Source: Actinomycetales bacterium
GTDB lineage: Bacteria; Actinomycetota; Actinomycetes; Actinomycetales; Cellulomonadaceae
Reading direction: 5' to 3'
Assembly: GCA_012514545.1 (NCBI GenBank)
Contig: JAAZAC010000001.1
Span: forward strand, 1-9,134
Length of the DNA stretch: 9,134 nucleotides
Shown here: piece after piece, positions 1-8,789 of the stretch
How the letters are laid out: each line of letters starts with the position of its first letter
Position numbering within the stretch: position 1 is the stretch's first letter
Notes under the pieces: generated by a model
What the model saw: only the letters and a program-made list of their open reading frames with translations
Databases searched by the model: none
What the model was told of the DNA's origin: nothing
Position numbers and translations under genes: made by a program

Positions 1-342
1 CTCGCGGGGCACCGCGTCACGTACGGCCGTCCGTTCCACCGGATCGAGGAGCTGGCGCTCGGCGACGCGCTCGTCGTGCAGACCGCGGACGCCTGGTACG
101 TCTACCGCGTGACCGGGACGGCCGTCGTCGGGCCGGCGGACGTCGAGGTCGTGGCGCCGGTGCCGGGGGACCCGGACGCGGCGCCGACCCGCGCCCTCAT
201 GACGCTGACGACGTGCCACCCGACGTACTCGGCGCGGGAGCGCTACGTCGTCCACGCGGAGCTGGACTCCTGGCCGCCGGTCGCGGACGGGGTGCCGGTC
301 GAGCTGACCGACCCGTCCGCCGGCCTCGGGGGAGGGGCGTGA
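1..342 (+). CDS. Class E sortase, C-terminal part (5' end outside window)
   Basis: A sortase is a membrane-anchored extracellular cysteine transpeptidase that cleaves a C-terminal sorting motif and attaches the protein to the cell wall or joins pilin subunits. The open frame runs from base 1 to a TGA at 340-342, giving 113 visible residues. It starts inside the catalytic domain: residues 2-5 read AGHR with the catalytic histidine at residue 4. The signature TLTTC ends in the nucleophile cysteine at residue 72, followed nine residues later by arginine 81 in SARERYVV, the expected third catalytic residue. The TLTTC-type motif and the closeness to pabA and pknB fit the class E (SrtE-like) sortases of high-GC actinobacteria. 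The N-terminal membrane anchor and the start lie upstream of the window. The subclass is inferred from motif wording and context. The stop overlaps the next start by one base, so the two are probably one operon. Confidence 0.88.
   Translation, partial: LAGHRVTYGRPFHRIEELALGDALVVQTADAWYVYRVTGTAVVGPADVEVVAPVPGDPDAAPTRALMTLTTCHPTYSARERYVVHAELDSWPPVADGVPVELTDPSAGLGGGA
328..341 (+). promoter_or_regulatory. Strong Shine-Dalgarno for the 51-aa membrane protein
   Basis: A purine-rich run at 328-337 contains GGAGG at 331-335, six bases before the ATG at 342. It lies inside the last codons of the sortase gene. It decides the start of the small gene over the longer reading frame that opens at 213, and suggests the small protein is translated efficiently in its own right. 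Confidence 0.7.
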
Positions 343-497
343 TGTACTCCAGGCTGTGGCGCGCGCTGCCCGGGCCGCGGTGGCTGCGGGTCGGAATCCT
401 CCTCGCCCTGGCGGCCGTCGTCGTGGCAGTGTGCCTCACCTGGGTGTTCCCGGCGATCGCCCCCTACGTGCCCCTCAACGACATCACGGTGGACTAG
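342..497 (+). CDS. Small single-pass membrane protein, conserved hypothetical
   Basis: This encodes a 51-residue protein of unknown function. The N-terminus (residues 1-16) is basic, with arginines at 4, 7, 13 and 16. One hydrophobic segment covers about residues 17-37, followed by a short tail with the motif FPAIAPYVPLNDITVD. By the positive-inside rule the N-terminus should be cytoplasmic and the roughly 12-residue tail outside. The start is the ATG overlapping the sortase TGA by one base (TGATG), with a good GGAGG six bases upstream. The stop TAG directly abuts the next ATG. From memory, similar short proteins ending in a Pro-rich tail with an (N/G)D(V/I)TV-like end occur between sortase and pabA genes in other actinobacteria, which supports it being a real gene rather than a shadow frame. 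I cannot assign a function. A role alongside the sortase or at the division or cell-wall machinery is only a guess from position. Confidence 0.8.
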   Translation: MYSRLWRALPGPRWLRVGILLALAAVVVAVCLTWVFPAIAPYVPLNDITVD

Positions 498-1154
498 ATG
501 ACCCGGATCCTCGTCGTCGACAACTACGACTCGTTCGTCTACACGATCGTCGGCTACCTCGAGCAGCTGGGCGCCCGGACCGTCGTCGTGCGCAACGACG
601 CGGTCCCGACGGCCGACGAGCAGGCGACGTACGACGGCGTCCTCGTGTCCCCCGGGCCGGGCACGCCCCGCGGCGCGGGCCGCTCGATGGCGGTGATCGA
701 GGCGTGCGCGGCGGCGGGCACCCCGATGCTCGGGGTGTGCCTCGGGCACCAGGCGCTCGCCGAGGTGTTCGGCGCGACGGTGACGCACGCCCCGGAGCTC
801 ATGCACGGCAAGACGAGCGAGGTGGTGCACGACGGCGCGGGCGTCCTCGCGGGCCTCACGTCACCGTTCACCGCGACGCGCTACCACTCCCTCGCCGTGG
901 TCGACGACACCGTGCCCGACGAGCTCGTCGTCACCGCGCGCACCGCGCCGGGACCGGGCGGCCCGGGGGGCGTGATCATGGCGCTGCAGCACCGCGACCT
1001 GCCGCTGCACGGCGTCCAGTTCCACCCGGAGTCGGTGCTCACGCAGGGCGGCCACCGCCTGCTGGCGAACTGGCTCGAGACGTGCGGGCTCCAGGGCGCG
1101 GTCGAGCGGTCCGCGGGCATGGCGCCGCTCGTGCGCGGGACCGCGCACGCCTAG
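498..1154 (+). CDS. pabA: Aminodeoxychorismate/anthranilate synthase glutaminase subunit
   Basis: This is a 218-residue class I (triad) glutamine amidotransferase, the usual length for the family. It releases ammonia from glutamine and passes it to a chorismate-binding partner (PabB and/or TrpE), making 4-amino-4-deoxychorismate for folate or anthranilate for tryptophan. The N-terminus ILVVDNYDSFVY is typical. The oxyanion region is SPGPGTP (51-57). The nucleophile is Cys81 in GVCLGHQ, and the rest of the triad is His176 and Glu178 in VQFHPES. No synthase partner is in the window, so PabA and TrpG cannot be separated. The symbol pabA follows common usage at this locus; Mycobacterium calls the gene trpG. 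The ATG starts immediately after the upstream TAG, and the Shine-Dalgarno is weak (GGTGG at 488-492), suggesting coupling to the preceding small gene. It converges on pknB, as in other actinobacteria. The cytoplasmic metabolic function has no obvious link to its cell-wall neighbours. Confidence 0.93.
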   Translation: MTRILVVDNYDSFVYTIVGYLEQLGARTVVVRNDAVPTADEQATYDGVLVSPGPGTPRGAGRSMAVIEACAAAGTPMLGVCLGHQALAEVFGATVTHAPELMHGKTSEVVHDGAGVLAGLTSPFTATRYHSLAVVDDTVPDELVVTARTAPGPGGPGGVIMALQHRDLPLHGVQFHPESVLTQGGHRLLANWLETCGLQGAVERSAGMAPLVRGTAHA

Positions 1155-1160
1155 CCGGCG

Positions 1161-1222
1161 CGACCCGTCGGGCCGTACGCCAGGCCGTACCCGTCGGGCC
1201 GTCGGGCCGTACCCGTCAGGCC
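1161..1222. repeat. Degenerate short tandem repeats in the convergent spacer
   Basis: The core GGCCGTAC occurs at 1171-1178, 1183-1190 and 1205-1212. The related decamer CCGTCGGGCC occurs at 1165-1174, 1191-1200 and 1199-1208, with a one-base variant CCGTCAGGCC at 1213-1222. The units are imperfect and spaced irregularly, as left by slippage or small duplications. They fill nearly the whole gap between pabA and pknB. No function is evident beyond supplying material for the hairpin at 1200-1227. Confidence 0.75.
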
Positions 1223-1227
1223 CGACG
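1200..1227. terminator. Candidate bidirectional terminator hairpin between pabA and pknB
   Basis: CGTCGGGCC at 1200-1208 and GGCCCGACG at 1219-1227 are perfect reverse complements, giving a 9-bp stem with a 10-base loop. It lies 45 bases after the pabA stop and 2 bases after the pknB stop (read on the - strand), between convergent genes. No T-run follows on either strand, as is common for actinobacterial terminators, so it could be a U-tract-less intrinsic terminator or a 3'-end stabilising hairpin. GC-rich repeats make stems easy to form by chance, so confidence is moderate. Confidence 0.5.
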
Positions 1228-1229
1228 CG

Positions 1230-3260
<2,031 letters not shown>

Positions 3261-3266
<6 letters not shown>

Positions 3267-3278
3267 TACTGGTCCCTC
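3261..3278 (-). promoter_or_regulatory. Shine-Dalgarno and double GTG start of pknB
   Basis: Read on the - strand, GAGGGA (3278-3273) lies six bases before GTG at 3266-3264 and nine before a second in-frame GTG at 3263-3261. The first GTG shares its G with the pknA stop TAG (3268-3266). Optimal spacing favours the first, but use of either changes the protein by only one valine. Confidence 0.65.
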
Positions 3279-4645
3279 GTTGTCGTCGTGTCGGGGCTGT
3301 GGTCGATGATCCCACGGGGCAGGTCCCGAACGGGTGAGGCCAGCACCAGGATCTGCCGGCCCGCGTCGTCTGGAGGGGGGGCGGAGCGGGACCGACCCCA
3401 CACACTATCCGCAAACCAGGCGCCCAACAGAGCGAAGAGCACCATCAGGACCAGCACGACGAGGGGCCGCGAGACGACCGCCCAGCGGCGGCCGACGCTC
3501 GCGGGGACAGGGCTCGCCACCCGGCGGGCCGCCGTGGCGAGCCCCCGACGGGCGCCGCGGGCCCAGCGGGCGACGGGGGACAGGGCCGCCTCGCGCGCGG
3601 CGGCGCGGCCGGGCGGGGTCGCCTCGGGCGCGGGCGCAGGGGCGGCCGCCTCGGCCGGGGCGGCCGGCGGGGCCGGGGTCTGCGGTGCGGACGCTGGGGT
3701 CTGCGGCGCCGGGGTCTGGGGCGCGGGCGCCGGCGGGGGCACGGTGGCCGTCGCGCCGCTCACCGCGTCGACGACGTCGACCGGCCGGGCGTGCCGCCCG
3801 AGCACCGGGGGGATGCCCGTGGACGGCGTGCGCACCGCGATGTCGTCGAGCACGCGCGCGAGCGACGCCGCCGACCGCGGCCGCTCCTCCGGGTCCTTGG
3901 ACAGCATGCGCATGACGAGCGCGGCGAGCTCCGGGTCGACGTCGGACGGCAGCGGCGGCACCGGGGTGTTGACGTGCGCGACGGCGATGTCCACCGCCGT
4001 CGGGCCGGTGAACGGCCGCTTCCCGGCGAGCGCCTCGTACGCGACGATCCCGAGCGAGTAGATGTCCGACGCCGGGGTGGCGGCCTTCCCGATGGCCTGC
4101 TCCGGCGAGAGGTACTGGGCGGTGCCCATGACCATGCCGGAGTCCGTCATCGGGATCCGGCCGGTCGCCGTCGAGATGCCGAAGTCGGTGATCTTCACCC
4201 GACCCGCGCGCGACAGGATGATGTTGCCGGGCTTGACGTCGCGGTGCACGACGCCGGCCACGTGCGCCGCGTGCAGCGCGCGGGCGGTCTCGGCGAGGAT
4301 CGGCAGGAGGCGCCGCGTCGGCAGCACCGGCTCGCGGTCGAGCAGGTCGGACAGCGGCTCGCCGAGGATGAGCTCCATGACGAGGAACGCCGACCCGTCC
4401 TGCTCGCCGTAGTCGAAGAGCTGGGCGATGTTCGGGTGCGAGAGCTGGGCGCAGTTGCGCGCCTCGGTGCGGAACCGCTCGAGGAAGCCCTCGTCGCCGG
4501 CGTACTCCTCGCGCAGCACCTTGACCGCGACGTCGCGCGCGAGCGCCTCGTCGTGCGCGCGCCAGACCTCGCCCATGCCCCCGACGGCGATCCGCTCCAC
4601 GAGGCGGTAGCGGCCGCCGAGCGCGACGCCCTCGCCCGGCTTCAC
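3266..4645 (-). CDS. pknA: Membrane Ser/Thr protein kinase PknA
   Basis: A 459-residue Hanks-type kinase, partner of PknB in control of cell shape, division and peptidoglycan synthesis. The catalytic domain covers about 13-270: Gly-rich loop AVGGMGEV (20-27), Lys42, Glu61, HRD with Asp136, DFG 154-156, and an activation segment with Thr167 and Ser169 before GTAQYLSPEQ. A long Pro/Ala-rich linker (about 303-345) holds three APQTP copies, then a basic stretch (350-388). One membrane helix lies at about 393-414. The 45-residue outer tail has no PASTA domain, unlike PknB, as expected for PknA. It starts at GTG 4645 in a GTGA four-base overlap with the pbpA stop, with GGGAG six to seven bases upstream. 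The frame is open to 4798, but that part lies in pbpA. It overlaps pknB by one base. The name rests on gene order and on the lack of an extracellular sensor domain. The kinase assignment itself is certain. Confidence 0.95.
3674..3727 (-). repeat. In-frame APQTP repeats in the PknA linker
   Basis: Three copies of the pentapeptide APQTP fall at PknA residues 308-312, 313-317 and 320-324. On the + strand the DNA motif GGGGTCTG recurs at 3675-3682, 3696-3703 and 3711-3718. The shared nucleotide motif suggests recent duplication rather than composition alone. The unit lies in the flexible segment between kinase domain and membrane, and each copy has a threonine before proline. Confidence 0.75.
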
Positions 4646-6099
4646 GACCCGCTCCCGAGCGCCGCCTGGATGACCGCCCGCGCGATCGGCGCGGCGACCG
4701 CGCCGCCCGTCGCCTCGCTGCCCATCGAGCCGCCGTGCTCGACGACGACCGCGACCGCCACGCGCGGGGCCTCCGCGGGCGCGAAGGCGGTGAACCATGC
4801 GTGGGGCGGGACGTCGTCGGTGGTCTGGGCCGTGCCCGTCTTGCCGGCGACGCCGACGCCGGAGATGCGGGCCGCCCGGCCGGTGCCGTTCTCGACGACG
4901 CCGACCATCATGTCCCGCAGCTGCTGCGCCGTGGACGGGGAGATCGGCCGGCCGAGCTCGGCCGGGTCGTGCTCGACGACGACCGTGAGGTCCTGGCTCC
5001 GGACCCGCTGCACGAGGTACGGCGTCATCTGCACGCCACCGTTGCCGATGGTCGCGGCCACCATGGCCATCTGCAGCGGGGTCACACGCACCTCGTACTG
5101 CCCGATGGCCGAGAGAGCCGTCTGCGGCGCATCGGGCTCCTCCGGGAACCGGCTCTCCGTCACCTTCATCGGCACGTTGAGGGGGCTGTCAAACCCGAAG
5201 GCCTCCGCCTGGGCGCGCAGCCGGTCCGCGCCGAGGTCGAGGCCGAGCTGGGCGAACGCGGTGTTGCACGAGATCCGCAGCGCGTCGGCGAGCGTCGTCG
5301 TGCCGGAGGCGGAGCACGCGGCCCCGCCGAAGTTCTGCAGGTCGCGCGACGTCTGCGGCAGCCGCAGCGTGCGCGGCGCGGCGACCTCGCTCGCGCTCGT
5401 GAGGCCGTTCTCGAGGGCCGCGGCCGCCGTGACGAGCTTGAACGTCGAGCCCGGCGGGTACGTGTCCCCGGCGATGGCCCGGTTGACCAGGGGGTCGCCC
5501 TCGTCCGCGAGCAGCGCGTCCCACGCGGCGCGCACGGCGTCGAAGTCGTGGCTCGCGAGCACGTTCGGGTCGTAGCTCGGCTTGCTCACCATCGCGAGGA
5601 TCGCGCCCGTCCTCGGGTCCATGGCGACGACGGCGCCCCGCTGGTCGCCGAGCGCGTCCCACGCGGCCTGCTGCACGGCCGGGTCGATCGTCAGCTCGAC
5701 GGACGCCCCGCGGGTCTGCCGGCCGGTCACCAGGTCCTGCAGGCGCTCGTAGAACAGGGAGTCCGCGGAGCCGTTGAGCTCGGTGTTCAGCCACTTCTCG
5801 ATGCCCTCGCGCCCGAAGACCACCGAGTAGTACCCGGTCACCGGCGCGTAGAGCGGCCCGTTGGCGTAGACGCGCTGGTAGCCGAACGAGTCGTCCACGG
5901 GGACGGACGACGCGATCGCCTGCCCGCCGACGACGATCGGCCCCCGGAAGTTGCCGTACTCGCGGTAGAGGGTGCGCACGTTGCGCTGATCGTTGTTGAG
6001 CGAGGGCGCCTGGACGAACTGGACCCAGGTGGCCGCCACCATGAGGCCGAGGAACATCACGGCGACGACGGACGCGAGGCGGCGCAGGGGCGTGTTCAC
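4642..6099 (-). CDS. pbpA: Class B penicillin-binding protein PbpA (peptidoglycan transpeptidase)
   Basis: A 485-residue monofunctional DD-transpeptidase that cross-links peptidoglycan outside the membrane and pairs with the SEDS protein encoded just upstream. A short basic N-terminus precedes a membrane anchor at about 9-28. The non-catalytic pedestal runs to about 140, and the transpeptidase domain covers about 150-480. Active-site motifs are complete: STFK with nucleophile Ser218 and Lys221, SCN at 277-279, and KTG at 420-422. The size matches mycobacterial PbpA (PBPA), and no C-terminal PASTA is present. It starts at GTG 6099 with GGGAGG six bases upstream, in a GTGA four-base overlap with rodA. 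The frame extends to 7203 without a stop, but that region is rodA. It overlaps pknA by four bases. In mycobacteria PbpA is needed for septation and is a substrate of PknB, so being co-encoded with the kinases fits; the phosphorylation is not visible here. Confidence 0.96.
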   Translation of the reverse strand: MNTPLRRLASVVAVMFLGLMVAATWVQFVQAPSLNNDQRNVRTLYREYGNFRGPIVVGGQAIASSVPVDDSFGYQRVYANGPLYAPVTGYYSVVFGREGIEKWLNTELNGSADSLFYERLQDLVTGRQTRGASVELTIDPAVQQAAWDALGDQRGAVVAMDPRTGAILAMVSKPSYDPNVLASHDFDAVRAAWDALLADEGDPLVNRAIAGDTYPPGSTFKLVTAAAALENGLTSASEVAAPRTLRLPQTSRDLQNFGGAACSASGTTTLADALRISCNTAFAQLGLDLGADRLRAQAEAFGFDSPLNVPMKVTESRFPEEPDAPQTALSAIGQYEVRVTPLQMAMVAATIGNGGVQMTPYLVQRVRSQDLTVVVEHDPAELGRPISPSTAQQLRDMMVGVVENGTGRAARISGVGVAGKTGTAQTTDDVPPHAWFTAFAPAEAPRVAVAVVVEHGGSMGSEATGGAVAAPIARAVIQAALGSGS

Positions 6100-7538
6100 T
6101 CGTCGCCTCCCAGCCGGATGACCTCCGTCTCGAGGTCCGACCCCTGCGGGAGGACCGGGGTGGCGGGGGCCGGGGCGGCGTCCTCGGGCCGGGCGGCCTG
6201 CGGGGCGGGGCGCCGCGCGCTGTCGGAGATCCGCAGGAGCAGGGCCACGATGATCCAGTTCGCCAGCAGCGACGACCCCCCGTAGGCGAGGAACGGCATC
6301 GTCAGGCCGGTGAGCGGGATGACCCGCGTGACCCCGCCGACGACGACGAAGCACTGGAACGCGACGACGAACGCCATGCCGCCGGCGAAGAGCTTGCCGA
6401 AGCCGTCGCGGACGCCGATCGCGGTGCGCAGGCCGCGCTGGGTGAGGACGACGTAGAGCACGAGGATCGCGAGCAGGCCCGTGAGCCCGAGCTCCTCGCC
6501 GAGCGAGGCGACGATGAAGTCGGACTCGGCGTAGGGCACGAGGTCCGGGCGGCCCTCGCCCAGCCCGGTGCCGAAGAGCCCGCCGCTCGCCATGCCGAAC
6601 AGGCCGCGCACGAGCTGGCCGGAGCCGCCGGGGTCGCGCTGGAACACGTCGTCGTCGAGCGCGTGCAGCCAGACCTCGAACCGCGCGGCGACGTGCGCGA
6701 ACACCCGCGCGGCGACGGCGGCGCCGCCGAGGAACAGCCCGACGCCGATGACCACCCAGCTGATCCGCTCGGTCGCGAGGTAGAGCATCCCGACGAAGAG
6801 GCCGAAGAACAGCAGGGACGTGCCGAGGTCGCGCTCGAGGACGAGGAGCGCGAGCGAGACCACCCAGGCGAGGAGGATCGGGCCGAGGTCGCGGGCCCGG
6901 GGGAGCTGGAGGCCCAGCACCCGCGGCCCGGCGAGGGCGAGCGTGTCGCGGTTCGTCACGAGGTAGCCGGCGAAGAACACGGCGAGCACGATCTTGCCGA
7001 CCTCGGCGGGCTGGAACGACTGCTCGGCGATGCGGATCCAGATGCGGGCGCCGTTGACCTCGGCGCCCAGCCCCGGCACGAGCGGGAGCATGAGCAGCGC
7101 GAGACCGGCGACCATCGCGGTGTACGTGTAGCGGCGCAGCGTGCGGTGGTCCCGCAGCACGACGAGCACCACGGCCGCGAGCACGATGCTCACCGCGGTC
7201 CACGTGAGCTGCCGCTCCGCGAACCCGCCGAACCGCCCGCGGGCCTGGTACGCGAGGTCGATCCGGTAGATCATCGCCAGCCCGAGGCCGTTGAGCGCGA
7301 CGACCACCGGCAGGATCACCGGGTCCGCGTACGGCGCGCGCCAGCGGAGCACGACGTGCATCCCGACGGCGAGCGCGACCAGCCCGGCGCTGTAGCCCAC
7401 GATGTCCGCGGGGACGCTGCCCGCCGTCGCCAGGCCGACGATCGCGTACGCGCCGACGCCGATGGCGAGCGCGATCACCAGGAGCACCAGCTCGGGGCCG
7501 CGCCCGGGCCGCACGGGGTGCGGGGTCACCGTCGCCAT
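6096..7538 (-). CDS. rodA: RodA/FtsW-family SEDS peptidoglycan glycosyltransferase
   Basis: A 480-residue polytopic membrane enzyme that polymerises lipid II into glycan strands together with a class B PBP. About ten hydrophobic segments run between residues 17 and 436. Family motifs include FQPAE (176-180) with Lys182, ERDLGTSLLFF (235-245), GGLFGTGLGEG (319-329), and AESDF with Asp340, which aligns with the catalytic aspartate of SEDS proteins. The last membrane region has the typical MPFLAYGGSS (414-423). A Pro/Ala-rich cytoplasmic tail (about 438-480) ends in a charged segment. RodA is chosen over FtsW because the cognate PBP next door is PbpA and because of locus synteny; sequence alone does not separate the two firmly. 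The start is the ATG at 7538, which overlaps the pstP stop by one base (TGATG). The Shine-Dalgarno is weak, so coupling is likely. The frame open to 8228 is a shadow of pstP. Confidence 0.94.
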   Translation of the reverse strand: MATVTPHPVRPGRGPELVLLVIALAIGVGAYAIVGLATAGSVPADIVGYSAGLVALAVGMHVVLRWRAPYADPVILPVVVALNGLGLAMIYRIDLAYQARGRFGGFAERQLTWTAVSIVLAAVVLVVLRDHRTLRRYTYTAMVAGLALLMLPLVPGLGAEVNGARIWIRIAEQSFQPAEVGKIVLAVFFAGYLVTNRDTLALAGPRVLGLQLPRARDLGPILLAWVVSLALLVLERDLGTSLLFFGLFVGMLYLATERISWVVIGVGLFLGGAAVAARVFAHVAARFEVWLHALDDDVFQRDPGGSGQLVRGLFGMASGGLFGTGLGEGRPDLVPYAESDFIVASLGEELGLTGLLAILVLYVVLTQRGLRTAIGVRDGFGKLFAGGMAFVVAFQCFVVVGGVTRVIPLTGLTMPFLAYGGSSLLANWIIVALLLRISDSARRPAPQAARPEDAAPAPATPVLPQGSDLETEVIRLGGDE

Positions 7539-8782
7539 CAGGGACCCGCCCGTCGGCTCTCCTCCTCGATGGACGCCACGCGGTCGCGGGCGTCGGCGAG
7601 GTCGTCGGCGGGCAGGGTGTCGGCGAGGCGGTCGCGGAAGTACTCGGGCAGGTCGTCGAGCCGCAGGTCGGTGGTCTCGACGACCTCGGAGAGCACGAGC
7701 GGCCCCACGGTCTGCGGGATGCCGCGGAAGATGGCGACCCGGTCGCCGTCGACCCCCACGTAGTACTGGGTCTGCGTCCAGCGGTAGCCGAGCCAGCCCG
7801 CGGCGACGGCCGCCGCGAGCACGGCGAGCACGGCCAGGGCCTCGAGCGCCCGGCGCAGGCGGCCCGGGGCCGGGGGCTCGTCGTCGTCCTCCGCGGGGGT
7901 GGCGGGCTCGTGGGTCCGGGCGCGCGCGGCCGCGGAGTGCTGGGCGGCCCGGGCCGCGGCCCCCCGCCCGCCGCGGGTCGGCCGGTTCCGGTCGAGGGCG
8001 GCCGCGCCGACGACGTGGCTCGCCGTCGCGGGGGCGGCGCCGTCGGGCAGGTCGTCCACCTCGACGACGTCCCCGACGACGACGGTCACGTTGTCGGGCG
8101 CCCCGCCGCGCAGGGCGAGCTCGACGAGCTGGTCCGCGCACGCGTCGACGTCGGCGACCTCGCGGAGCGTCTCGGCGAGCGTCTCGTGGCTCACGACGCC
8201 GGACAGGCCGTCGCTGCACAGCAGCCACCGGTCGCCGGGCCGGGCCTCGCGGACCGACAGGTCCGGCGCGATGTCCATGTCGAAGTCGCCGAGCACCCGC
8301 AGCAGCACGGACCGCTGCGGGTGGTTCTCGGCCTCCTCCGGCGTGAGCTTGCCGGTGTTGACGAGGTGCTGGACGAACGAGTGGTCCGTGGTGACCTGGG
8401 CGAGGTCGCCGTCGCGGAGCAGGTAGGCGCGCGAGTCGCCGATGTGCGCCATCGCGAGCTTGTTGCCGCTGCGCAGCAGCGCGGTCACGGTGGTGCCGAG
8501 GCCGGCGAGCTCGGGGTGGTCCTCGGCGAGGGCGAGGAGCTCCTCGTGCGCGGCGGCGAGCGCGCGGCCGAGCTCGTCGAGCGCGTCGTCGGGGCCGTGC
8601 GCCTCGTCGTCGAGCGGCGCGAGGTGCGCGACGGCGACCGACGAGGCGATGTCGCCGCCCGCGTGGCCGCCCATCCCGTCCGCGACGGCGAGCAGGTGCG
8701 GGCCCGCGTACGCGGAGTCCTGGTTGTTGGAGCGCACGAGGCCGACGTCGGAGCGGGCGGCGTAGCGGAGCGCGATCGTCAT
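7538..8782 (-). CDS. pstP: PP2C-family Ser/Thr protein phosphatase PstP
   Basis: A 414-residue membrane-anchored metal-dependent phosphatase that reverses PknA/PknB phosphorylation, including of the kinases and of cell-wall proteins. The PP2C domain covers about 5-240. Metal-binding residues are in place: Asp22 in SNNQD, Asp35-Gly36 in VADGMGGH, Asp191 in CSDG, and Asp230-Asn231 in GAPDN. HIGDSRAYL (113-121) is also typical. A disordered Ala/Arg-rich linker (about 255-305) leads to a membrane helix at about 312-332. The outer domain of about 80 residues starts with YYVGVDGDRVAIFRG, as in actinobacterial PstP, and its ligand is unknown. The ATG at 8782 lies 7 bases after the fhaB stop, with a GGTGAGG Shine-Dalgarno that overlaps that stop. 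It overlaps rodA by one base. Domain content, size and place make the call secure. Confidence 0.96.
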   Translation of the reverse strand: MTIALRYAARSDVGLVRSNNQDSAYAGPHLLAVADGMGGHAGGDIASSVAVAHLAPLDDEAHGPDDALDELGRALAAAHEELLALAEDHPELAGLGTTVTALLRSGNKLAMAHIGDSRAYLLRDGDLAQVTTDHSFVQHLVNTGKLTPEEAENHPQRSVLLRVLGDFDMDIAPDLSVREARPGDRWLLCSDGLSGVVSHETLAETLREVADVDACADQLVELALRGGAPDNVTVVVGDVVEVDDLPDGAAPATASHVVGAAALDRNRPTRGGRGAAARAAQHSAAARARTHEPATPAEDDDEPPAPGRLRRALEALAVLAVLAAAVAAGWLGYRWTQTQYYVGVDGDRVAIFRGIPQTVGPLVLSEVVETTDLRLDDLPEYFRDRLADTLPADDLADARDRVASIEEESRRAGP

Positions 8783-8789
8783 CCGCGCC

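Noticed and set aside
4646..8228. Upstream extensions of the pknA (to 4798), pbpA (to 7203) and rodA (to 8228) frames
   Set aside because: The extra residues are low-complexity Arg/Ala/Pro-rich and lie in the preceding gene. Shine-Dalgarno position, overlap geometry and family lengths all favour the internal starts at 4645, 6099 and 7538.
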